Origin: Poa pratensis
Lineage: Eukaryota > Streptophyta > Magnoliopsida > Poales > Poaceae
Length of the DNA stretch: 64,000 bases
Assembly (NCBI GenBank): GCA_947311845.1
Contig: CAMZMU010000096.1
Span: 13,913,251 to 13,977,250 of the forward strand
Direction of reading: 5' to 3'
The notes below the pieces were generated by a model. It was given only the letters and a program-made list of their open reading frames with translations. It was not told the origin of the DNA and did no database searches. Positions 22,596 to 32,599 of this stretch are shown one piece after another (position 1 is the first letter of the stretch; each line of letters begins with the position of its first letter). A program made the translations under genes and the position numbers.

Positions 22596-23382
22596 TTTTT
22601 TTGTAATATACATACTTGTATTCAAACGGATTTGATTACAGCACACAAACAAGCACACATACGCAGAAGCAGAGAAAACAGAGGACAACAGAACTCACTC
22701 TCGCCATCTTCAACCTCTTGATCGACGATCGACGAAACTCTGCATCGCCGGAGACGACGAAGAACACCGCCAACCAAATCGACCTCCCTTGGTGCAGAAG
22801 AACTCCTAGCCTTGAGGCGTCGTTGAGCCGCATCAATCGCCCACTCCAGGGAGCAGGAACTTGAGACGATGAAGGAGCATCGACCGGGGGAGGCCCCCGA
22901 GCTCACACTGCACCGGATCTGGGAGCAGCGTCCCAGATCCCACACCTTTCTTCCACAAACCTGCAAGGACGCCGTCTTGAAGCCTCTCTTCCCGCCGCCA
23001 GATCCGCCGACAGCACAGCTCTGACGGGAGACGAAGAGCTCGAGCACCACGCCGGGCCTCGAGCCACCAAAAGGCGAGCGCGACGACGATGGGCCCCGAG
23101 GAGCACCACCGCCGGAGAAGATCACCTCGCCACCAAACCATCCACCGCCCGCACCTACTCCTCCGAGGGCCGCCGGGGACTCCACCCTAGTCTACCGTAT
23201 GTACAGGCCGGAGACGGGGATCCCCACCCTCCCGCCGCCGAAGCGGCCGGCGGAGGAGGGGAATCCCGCGCCTCGGCGGCACGGACGCGGTGACTCAGCG
23301 GAGATCGCCCAAAAATCGCCCTTTTGCTCCTCTGCAACAGTGTCGGGAGGGAGGAAGGGGAAGACCAGCGAGACCTCTATTT
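22596..23382 (-). mobile_element. GC-rich polyA-type retroposon, copy 2, with 16-bp target duplication
   Basis: The perfect direct repeat TTCCTTCCTCATGCAT occurs at 22580-22595 and 23383-23398. Immediately inside the left copy is a T run (polyA tail on the minus strand). This combination marks target-primed reverse transcription. The 787-bp body carries ACTTGTATTCA near the tail and the 5' hairpin at 23217-23267. No reverse transcriptase is encoded, so LINE machinery in trans is inferred. Confidence 0.85.
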
Positions 23383-23399
23383 TTCCTTCCTCATGCATG

Positions 23400-26200
23400 G
23401 CATGGCATATATGGACCGCCACGTCGGTTATTCAGATTCCAGTGATGCAAGCGTTGTTGTGTACTGCAAGTTGCATCATTGTGCCGTCGGTTACAGCTCG
23501 TAGCAAGAAACACATCCAGGTTTCAGATATCAGATATGGTGACTCTACGCTAGATGGGACTGTCTTTCCTGACTGGAATTTCCAGCATACAGCGATGAGT
23601 GAGCCGACCTACTTAATTGTCTGAAAGAATATGATGAATGTGTTGGCGTCTACATGGTTATAACATCTCGTGACATGCTACTGCCTACATTCAACACGGC
23701 CAACATGTAGGCCGGAGCGAACCCGTCTCATAAATTACGCAGAAAGCAACAAATATATATCCCAGACGGCATCGACGTACATGAAAGTCTCGAGTGTCGA
23801 TGAACTGACAAAATATATATGCCTGTGTTTATCGAAAAAAATATAGTACTCCGTATATGCCTGTACTGTGGCCATGTGCGACACATCGTGGTGATCTTGT
23901 CCAGTTTGCAGTACGGTGAGGCTTCATCATCTTGGGAGTGTTCTGTTGTAGCCTGTTTTTTGTGAAACCGAAGGCAAAAGCTTTGTCTTTTCCATTTATT
24001 AAGCAGAAGGTGGCCGGTTTATTATGCAAGAAACCGGGCGAAAACCATAAACAACACAACACCACGGGGCGAAGCCCCACAACCTCGAGAACAATTAGAG
24101 CCAAGCTTAAAACACCACTCCGCAACGAGCCGGAGAGAAGAAGCCGTAACTGCTATGGGAGGAGCAGATACGGGACGCTCCAACGTAGACGAAAGCGACG
24201 AACCCACCAGGAGCCCCGACAACGACGACCAACACCGTGAGCAAGCTTGTCGTCCACACGACACAAAGGTGGAGCACCCGCAATGTTGCAGAAACCTCGG
24301 AGCCGCCGCCCCGACATACACCTCTTCGTCACGCCCTGCGCAATCCACCTGCACCACCTTCCGAGGCCGCCGCCCCGACATGCCACCGCTCGCACCCGAG
24401 CTGCAACGCCGCACGACCTAGTTGCCCGCAGCCCAAACTGCTCAGAGCAACTACCCGCAGACCACGACCGCCACACCACGTCCGAGGCCGCTGCCTCGAC
24501 ATACTGAAGATCGCCCCTCGCTGGGACGCATCGACCGAGCCGACAACCTCGCCACCCTTGTAGCACGAAGTCGCCACCCACACTGTGACGAGCCACAACC
24601 CCACCTCATTGGGTCGACACCGCAGAGCAATCCGGGTCCGCCGCCCCGACATGCAAGAACAAACTCGAAGCCGCCGCCTCGACGTCCACGCACCCGCCGA
24701 TGAGACAAACTAGCAAGGCAACATATCGGCAAGCAGAAGTACCGAGACTCCTAGGCGACGCCCCCAAGGAGGGAACGACAAAAAACGCCGCCGTCGCCCG
24801 CATTGTCAACGACAAATGCAAGGTTTTTACCCGGAGAAACTCGGTGAATTGGAGTGACAAAGACATGGTTGGCGCTCCACGACGACGCCTCCAAGGAGGG
24901 GAACGACATCCAAAGATGCCGGCGCCGCCGGCACTGACCGAGATCAGTGCTAGGCATTCACCTGGAGCACAGCAAAACCACCATTGTCACCACCGCTTCC
25001 AGCCAAGCCGACCACCATGGGCAGCTGACCAACCACGCCGCACCTCGTGCCGAGCAGCAAGTCAAACACAGACGTCCACCAACTCCACCACCGCGGGAAG
25101 CAGCCGAACGTCACCACACGACGTCGAGCACCATCCGCAGATGCACCGGCGATGACCTACGCCCACCAGATGCGGATGTGGCGCCGCCGCGCCACCGTCC
25201 TCTTCCGCGGCCAAACTCTGTCGTGGACGCCGTGGCTCCCGCCGCTGCGCGCCGGTGCCAAACCGTGGCGCCTAACCGCGCAGCCCCCATCCTCCTTGCA
25301 CCGTCGTGCCCCTGCCGTCGCCACACCCATCGCGAGGGACGACGAGGACGCCCAACACGCACGCATCCTACTGCCATCCAGGCCCGACGGGCCCAGATCG
25401 GGCCCGCCAAGCCCATCGGGCGCGTGTCCCTCAGCTTCCGCTCCGCCGCTGCATCCAGCAGCCGCGCTCCGCAGCACCAGCATCGCCACCCGCAGCTCCC
25501 GCTCCGCCGCTGCATCCGCCCGAGCCCGCCGGCTCGGCGTCCGCCTCCCCGACCGCCACCGCCCCCACGGGCCGATCCACCACCTGCGCGAGAGGGCCTC
25601 CCCAGCCACCTTTTGGCAGCAGAGGGGCGTCGCCACCGCCGCGGCCGGGGCCGGCGACGGCAGCGGCAGGGGTGGCCGGATGGCGGCGGGCCGGCCGCTT
25701 CTGTGCGTGGAGGGCCCCTAGCGCCGCCTGGGGGCAACGCCAGGGATTTGGGAAAAAATACGATGCAACGTTCCGCAGCAGCAGCAGCACTTTGGATTTC
25801 TGTTGTAGCCTGTAGGTTCTGTACTACTGCTGTTAAGTAATTGTGTAATGAACTTTGGGTCAAAGTTATTGGCCTATCATTTCCTCTCGATCTCATGCGG
25901 AGACCATGGCATGCATGCATAAGTTACCCCAAATGGCGTCTGCAGTAGAACAGTTCAATCATCCTACTGCCTTGACAACAGTGCTACAATTGCACTGTAG
26001 TGGTTGACATGAATGGAGCTAGCGACTTGCAACTGAATGGAATCAGGCCAGAAAATCTAGCGACTTGCTAGAAATCTACAGCAGTGTGCCTGTCTTGAGT
26101 CAGTGCTTATTCGCCACTTGCGAGAAGTTAGTTCTTTCCCCTCTCATGCCCTTCGAGTGGTTGCCATAGGTAATCTATGCTAATGTAAACTGCATGGCTA
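23400..26200. repeat. Partial segment paralogous to the F-box 3' flanks (block A)
   Basis: Three stretches match the downstream flanks of the F-box copies. 23475-23600 (AGCTCGTAGCAAGAA) matches 50555-50670. 23630-23760 (CTACATTCAACACGGC) matches 36047-36175. 25830-26080 (GCGACTTGCAACTGAATGGA) matches 37565-37800 and 50750-50990. No F-box exons precede it, so a fourth copy has lost its gene body or only the flank was duplicated. Confidence 0.75.
23957..25797 (-). mobile_element. Long GC-rich retroposon with 16-bp target duplication
   Basis: TTCTGTTGTAGCCTGT is perfectly repeated at 23941-23956 and 25798-25813. The element between is 1841 bp and ends at the left with TTTTT before GTGAAACC (short A tail on the minus strand). 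The body is GC-rich. Open frames on both strands (for example 25111-25920 minus) are arginine- and alanine-rich without domains and are probably compositional. It interrupts block A, whose paralogue near 37390 lacks it. Likely a non-autonomous LINE-mobilised sequence. Confidence 0.8.
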
Positions 26201-26469
26201 ATTAGTTTGGTTTTCTAACACCACAACACATGCATGTTCCCATATGCAGCCATTGGAGGCTGAATAGTGGAGCTGTGGATGGGGAAGTGGCTATGCTCGT
26301 GCTTATCATCACTGTTTGAGACTGAAAATAGATGTCTGCTAAAATCCAAAATGTTTTTGTGGTTACGTGTACATATATTAAACCAAAAACTGTAATACTC
26401 TTTAAGCGCGAGAGGACGCTGCCAGGCGGGTACCCGTCTATCGCAGATTAGCGCTGGATTTTGGTTTGT

Positions 26470-27170
26470 CTTTCGTTTGTCTCGGAAAGGGTGTCCGTCT
26501 TTGTATTTCCCTGCTGGTTATGATATTATTCTAGATCTTGCACGGAAGGTAATAAATGAGCCAACGCTTGGAGGTGGTATTCTCATCAGAGAGCAGCAAA
26601 TTCATCGACCAGCTGAAAGTAAATTTTATTTTCAAGTTTTTTTAATGCAAGTCAAATTATATACTGGAACTAATGCCGGTGTTTGGATTTATCGACAAAC
26701 ACAGGATCAGGTTTTCCTGGACTCATGTGTATATGTTTTCTATCGGACTGTAACTCTAGGATAATGCTAGCTGCTGAACATGGTCTTTACTGAGTTTATA
26801 AGCATATTAAGTTGGTATCAAACTGTTAATAGTTACGACTGATTTTTTCTCCTGTAGTTGCCCTTTTGCAGGATACATTTTTACGAAGATTTTAAGGCAG
26901 CATATAGTATAGCGACTGGGGAAAGTCTGCAGAAGCAACCGGAGAAAGGATCATTTGAAGACGTGCCTACTAGATTATTTCACATTAGTTATGGCATTAC
27001 ATACGGATATTCAAAGAATTATTGGGTCGTGTATGTAAATCTTTGTAAGGGAGCAGATTTCACTTGTAAAGTACAATTGCCATCCAATGAAATAATAGAT
27101 ATTTTTCTGCAGTGCAATGTGTTTTTGTCATTCCTTTTGTTTTTGATGGCTGGAATTCGATTTTAGTCAT
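26470..27170 (+). other. Unrecognised exon-like sequence
   Basis: Two separated open stretches, 26477-26763 and 26858-27166, have balanced codon composition, and a pyrimidine tract plus CAG (TTTTGCAG, about 26866-26873) precedes the second. No family is recognised. Position just inside a CACTA terminus (27504) makes captured host sequence or degraded transposon coding the likely origin. Confidence 0.3.
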
Positions 27171-27199
27171 ATAATGTGCACGGGTGCTAGTTGATTGCA

Positions 27200-27504
27200 A
27201 AGATTATAAGAATATGTTATTTTTGTATAAAAAATCTCATTTCAGGATGCAGTATAAAGCGAGTGATTGTTGGTAGAGACGATGTGTTGGCCATTTACAA
27301 AGCGACTCTATTAGCATAAACACGCTTCGAAATCGTCTCATTTTATTTTACAGATGCTTAGAATGCGTCCTTGGTATTTGAGACGGTGGATAAGAAGACA
27401 CTCATACAACGCTTTATAGTAGCGTCTTTACAACTACTTAGAGATGAAATTTGGCATCTCTAGCTATAAATTAGACGTCTCTACAGGGCTTTTTTGTTGT
27501 AGTG
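27200..27504. mobile_element. CACTA transposon right terminus
   Basis: The end TTTTTTGTTGTAGTG is the reverse complement of CACTACAACAAAAAA, a standard CACTA terminus. Inside it, short repeats in both orientations (AGAGACGAT, GCGACTCT, CGTCTCA, GAGACGG, GACGTCTCT) look like subterminal transposase sites. The matching left end was not found in the window. Confidence 0.7.
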
Positions 27505-27509
27505 GCAGA

Positions 27510-28095
27510 AACGAGCGCCGCGCAGGCAACGCCGCGTGCAACTGGCTCAACGCCACGGAGCGGCAGATGGCTGATGCGTGACACTGCGAGATGTGGCGTG
27601 GGGAGGTAACCTCGTCCCGAGTGTCGACAGACCAACGCGCTAAACTGGAGATGACAGTCGAGGAGGCGCAACACCACGTCTACCACAACATCCCGGTGGC
27701 ATACAGGCGCCAGCTAGGGGTGGGTGAGTAACATCGTCAACGTGTTGGTCGCGTCGCGGATTAGCGGGCAGGCATGCCTACTACATCATGCAGAGGTGGA
27801 GGGACCTACCGTATGCGCAGCAGGCCGACCCTTTCTACTCCGTTCCGTCGCCGCACTAGCACGAAATAGTGGAGGCGGAGTACCAGACGCACCTCGACAG
27901 CTTGTTCCTCCATGCCGGCATGCGGTCACCACCTACGGATTGGTTCGCGTCGGACGACGAGGACGATGAGCTTCCCTTATAACCGGGTCCAGCATAGGAA
28001 CCTGCCCCAGTACCAACGCCGGTACCGGAGAACAAGGTGGTGAAGGTGGGCAAGAGAGCGATGCTGGAGACCTGGAGTTCAAGACGATAAGAGGA
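27510..28095 (+). pseudogene. Degenerate coding sequence of unknown family
   Basis: Reading-frame pieces such as KLEMTVEEAQHHVYHNIPVA and YQTHLDSLFLHAGMRSPPTD with an acidic tail (SDDEDDELPL) run between stops and frame changes. The style resembles transposon-linked plant proteins, but no domain is recognised. Confidence 0.35.
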
Positions 28096-28762
28096 GGTAC
28101 AATCCATGAATATGAACTACCATATCTCCAGTGTGCTACATAGCAATCCATGAAAATAAAAAAACTGTTACAGCAGGATCCAGGTCAAGGTTGCATTTCC
28201 CGCCATGGACAATAAGTGATACGCTAGTATCAGGAAACTTGTAGAAGCGTCTGAAAACACCGCAATGTATAGTTGTATACTACAGTTGCAAGCTGATAGT
28301 AGTATATCATGATAAAGGAAGCAAGGTGACAGACTGACAATGCCATTAAGCTTCTAAGAACTTCCCTGTACACCAGGTTTTCCATGTCACCTTGCAATCG
28401 AATCCAATCTAAACCATCACATCAACACCGCATGGTCTAAAACACACAAAGAAAATTCCATTTCCAGACAGAAACAAACACCAACTGTTGAAACAATATT
28501 TGTCAGGATTCAACCTCGGTTGTAGTGCCCAACCAGCAACATATATAGAACGGGGAAACATCTAAGTAAATTATACAAACAACAGGAAATCTGTAACAGC
28601 AAATGAAAAAAATGCTTTCATGGGACAGACACGGCTCAGGACTACCAGCTTGCGATATCTGTGCTTCAGTTCGCAGCAGCAAATCGTGCGAGACATGTTC
28701 AGCAGGAAACAATTTAATCAGCACACAAGAGTAGGCAGAACAATGAAAGCACCGATACCTAC

Positions 28763-28899
28763 CATAGAGTAACTTTAGTCTGGCTTCTCATAGTTGGTTC
28801 AAGATTATATATCAGACTACCAAGATCTTCCAACAATTGTTCAGCTTTCGTAACAGCTACCCTGACTAATGATGGCCCTGATGAACTCAACAATGCTAC
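28763..28899 (-). pseudogene. Isolated exon-like block of unknown gene
   Basis: A 137-bp open block on the minus strand has an acceptor (TTCATCAG) and a donor (GTAGGTATC). It reads VALLSSSGPSLVRVAVTKAE and QLLEDLGSLIYNLEPTMRSQ. Codon use is ordinary and the peptide looks conserved. No adjacent exon could be identified and the family is not recognised. Confidence 0.35.
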
Positions 28900-29137
28900 C
28901 TGATGAACTCAAAAGGATCATCATTCATAAAACATGAAAAGGGCAAAATTGAACAACAAGTATTGAAATACGATGAGAAAAAAAAACACTACAGATATAG
29001 TACTAATTAGAGATTTATTTAGAGTATCCACACACTGTTACTTGTTCAAATGCTAACTGGTACATAGATATAGATACAGCAAACAACACAACATTTGATT
29101 GAGCTGTAACCCTACATTCTCAGCGTATTATGTAATT

Positions 29138-29932
29138 GGGTTAATTGGATCCATGCCACTCCACAATTCACCACTTGGAGAAATGCCATTACAAAAACCC
29201 AAGTTGGAAAAATGGCCACTATAACTCTCACATACCTCTACATATGCCATTCCTTTCAATACCTCTTCATATACAGCTCCTATACTCCCGTATTGCCGTA
29301 TGTTCACTTCAATTCCTGTACGGACACCAAAGAGAAAAAAAGGCACACCAAAATCCTTGAAACCCTCGCGTGCGGGACGGACCCAGCACTTTCCCCAAAC
29401 TTGAGATGCGAGACGAACTAGACACGGCGGTGGCGGCGGCGACCGGCTTCTGCCATGGCTGGAGCAGCTCGCGCGACGCGGATGGGAGCTTCGGCGGCCG
29501 CGCGGCTGGAGTAGCTCCCTCACGCGAGGCTGCGGCCGGAGGAGCTCGCGCCGTCGCGCGAGGCGGCGGCCGGAGCAGCCCGCCGTCCGCTGCCGTCCTT
29601 CGCGCGTCACAGCTGCCGTACGATCCTGAACCCTGCCCCGATGCGGCTGGAGGACGTGCTGCTGTCGATGCAGTCATCCTGCTATTAATTTTTTTTAATT
29701 TTTTGGCGCCCTGAATATTAAGAAGTGCTGCCTATTGTTGGTCAAAGGTTAGTGCTGTAAATACTGATATACACTGCAATACATGTAGTTTTGAAGCGTT
29801 ATTGTTTTTAGTTGAGCAAAATGGCATATGTAGAGGTATGTGAGAGTTGTAGTGGCATTTTTCCAACTTAGGATTTTGTAATGGCATTTCTCCAAGTGGT
29901 GAATTGTGGAGTGGCATGGATCCAATTAACCC
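29138..29932. mobile_element. Mutator-like element with ~115-bp inverted repeats and GC-rich core
   Basis: Left arm 29138-29252 (GGGTTAATTGGATCCATGCC) is the near-perfect reverse complement of 29818-29932. The 9-bp direct repeat TATGTAATT (29129-29137, 29933-29941) is the Mutator-type target duplication. The AT-rich arms enclose a GC-rich core (about 29370-29690) with an arginine/alanine-rich open frame and no transposase. This architecture is that of a Pack-MULE carrying a captured gene piece. The source gene is not recognised. Confidence 0.88.
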
Positions 29933-29996
29933 TATGTAATTTGCTTCAGCATCGGAGTCTGAGGCGTGATCTTCAGCATATGAGGCTGAGGTGTCC

Positions 29997-31177
29997 TTAC
30001 TCCTCAGTAACATACTGGGATAGATAGTCAACAATACTATGAGGTCCATATCGAGTGTCATCGTTGTCGAAACCAAAAGCCTCCACAGTTACACCACTGC
30101 CTTCATCGAAGCTCATGGTGGTACTAAGAGGTCCATATCGAGTGTCATCGTTGTCGAAACCAAAAGCCTCCTCAGTTACACCACTGCCTTCATCGAAGCT
30201 CATGGTGGTTCCTGTTCCATCCACAAGCTTGTACGGTCCAGTGCTTTCGAGATTATAGCCTACTGCATGGTCCTTTCCAAGATACACAGAGTCCTTCATG
30301 ATGGTTGGGAATGCTGAAGAGGACAAGGAAATTGCACGACTAGACCCGATAAATACAGCACGCCCACCAAGATCAAGGTTGGGTTCTGTCTCCCTGGCAA
30401 CGAAATCCACCCGGGATACCATATACTCAATGAAGTACCTTGTTTCGTATGGTTCGTTGATCATCTTGAGCACGGAGCCCTTGGTCCTGGAAAACCAGTG
30501 CAAGATCTGTGCAGCCACCACCAGATCTGTGAAATCCAGTATCCACCACGAAGATCTCCATGGGAGTGGTGCAATAGAAACGGCCTGCAAATGATATGGC
30601 GGCTGGCGAGAGCGAGGTGCCTTGCTTGACCAGGGTCCATTGCTCATCGCCAGGCTTGGCGACGGCCAGCATTTGGACCTCCTCGAAAAGGACCGCGACC
30701 GTGCGTCATCGGCGAGGCCAGCGCCTGACACCTCGAAATCCAACCTGGGATCAGCGCCCGCGGGCCCATATGAGTAAATGTGGTCACCGGCGGGAGATCG
30801 GAGACCTGTCCCGTGAGCGGGTTCAGCAGGCGGACGGCGTAGGTGGTGGTGTTGAGCAGGACGAGGAGGTCGTCGACGGTGGGGGAGCACACGTCGGAGC
30901 TCCGGGAGGTGCACCCGGACGCACTGGCCGGTGGACACGTTGAAGAGTCGACGGCGGTCAGGGTCAGGGTCGGCGACTCTTTCCCGGAGCATAATCCATC
31001 TGCGCGGGTGGAAGCGGCGGTCGAGGATGCCGTGCGCGCGTGGGTCGTCCGAGCACTGCTGCCACAGGTGGCACGCTGCGCGGAAGCGGACGTAATCCGC
31101 CACGTCGCTGGCGAGAAGCCTTTCGACAATCATTCCCGTCGGCCCCTCGGCCCCTCCCCGACGTTGGACCAATCCAT
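29997..31177 (-). pseudogene. DUF295 (KIB1-4 beta-propeller)/F-box-type gene, multiply frameshifted
   Basis: On the minus strand, ATG 31177 starts MDWSNVGEGP. An F-box-like stretch MIVERLLASDVADYVRFRAA and the phrase DRRFHPRRWIML follow, then family blocks in three different frames: LNPLTGQVSDLPPVTTF, GDEQWTLVKQGTSLSPAAI, RAVFIGSSRAISLSSSAFPT and DSVYLGKDHAVGYNLES. Grass DUF295 proteins carry these in one frame over ~390 residues. Specific lesions include an 8-bp tandem duplication GAGGGGCC near 31140, which breaks the frame after GEGP. Near the C-terminus an 87-bp unit (30041-30127 and 30128-30214) is duplicated in frame, giving two copies of a 29-residue segment with EAFGFDNDDTRYGP. The terminal DYLSQYVTEE is intact. 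Several breaks make it a pseudogene; the family is thought to act in SCF-type ubiquitination. Confidence 0.8.
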
Positions 31178-31989
31178 CCTGCAGAGGTCGGATTCAGCTA
31201 GGGTTTAGAGCACCTCAGAGATATCTCTTCGTGTGGGAAAAAAAATCAAACGCACCTGAGAGGGGGAGGTGACGAGAGGCGATGGACGACGGAGCTCAAC
31301 TCACCCGACGAAGAGGTGGCAGGAAGGAGAGGGAGATCGCCGGACCTTGGTCGCTTCGCATTCATCTGTGGGGATTTGGGATTTTAGGGGGAGGGACTGT
31401 GGTGTGGAGGCGAAACCGAGGCGACACTTCGTTGCGTGCGTGTCGCGCTCCTTCCTCGGCGTCCGAACAGAAAAAAAACAGAGGCGTGGGTTTGCATTGA
31501 ATTCTAATTTTTCTGAAAGTTTATATCTAAACCAATACCGAATTTAGCTTTTTGTTTTGAAATATTTTAGTTTCTTGTGAGGCAAAACAGCGTTGTTATG
31601 CAGCAATTAAGTACACAGCAGGCATGCAAACACTCCGCAAGGTTTTCTCAGAGATATAGGGTGTGCCTGGTTGTCTGGCTATGAGAAAACATGGTTGGTG
31701 GTAACTATTTTCCATATTTAATTGTGTGGGTTGGTTGAGCCAAGTTTGTGTTTTGTTGAAGAGATAAAAAGTGGTAAGGCTAGCTATATTTGTGTTTGTT
31801 TTGAGAACTTAGAGATAGTTAACGTGCACAAAAGTAAAGAGATGGATTATCCGATGAAACATGCATGTGGTTTTTAATTTCCTTTTTGCCTCTAACTGCT
31901 TTATTTTCCTATTTTGTTTTAAATAAATATATGGTCTTATATTTACTTTATATAAATGAATCTCATCTAGCTAAGAATTATTATTCAGA

Positions 31990-32460
31990 AAAACAAATGT
32001 TCATATATATCAAAGTAATTATTCATGTGTTTTTAAAACGTATTCATGTGCTATACGAAAACTTTATTCTATATGTGATGAAAATTATTCATATATTTTA
32101 GAAAATATGTTTGTTTTATGAGAAATAAATGCTTATGTATCAAAGAAAAATTAATGTATTTACCAAAAGAAGTTCATACTCCTACATACAAAAGTAATGT
32201 ACTTTTGTGTCATAAACATAATGTACGTGTATGCGGAAGGACATGTTCACATAATGGAAGCGATTTTTATGCATATATAAAATATAAATTTCTTTTTCAA
32301 AGAATATAAAAATATTACAAATACAAAATAAAACAAGGAAAAATAATATACTGAGAGAAAAAAAGGAAAAACGAAAAGAAAACAGCAGGGAATAAATGAA
32401 AATAAGAAAAACAGCGGACCTTATTGCGCCCGTCCCGGCCCGGCCCACCAGTGGACCTTA
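31990..32460. repeat. Upstream flank of F-box copy 1, paralogous to 46260-46650
   Basis: AT-rich sequence with TTCATGTG, GAAATAAATG, ATGTATTTACCAAAAGAA and TGTCATAAACATAAT blocks occurs in the same order before F-box copy 3. The duplication therefore included the promoter region. Confidence 0.75.
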
Positions 32461-32599
32461 TACTTTAGGCGGAACCTGCCCTAATGCTCTCTGAGAGTAG
32501 CATATAGGGTTCACTGCCTCCCTCACCCGCGCCGACACCGGCACAATCTCTTCGGAAGACTGAACCTCGAAAGGCCCAGAGAGCTTCGCTCAAGCGGCC

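Noticed and set aside
22622..23185. 187-residue minus-strand open frame
   Set aside because: Inside retroposon copy 2, not conserved in frame with the other copies.
24947..25920. Overlapping 224-297-residue open frames on both strands
   Set aside because: Arginine/alanine/proline-rich frames in the 1.84-kb GC-rich retroposon without a recognisable domain.
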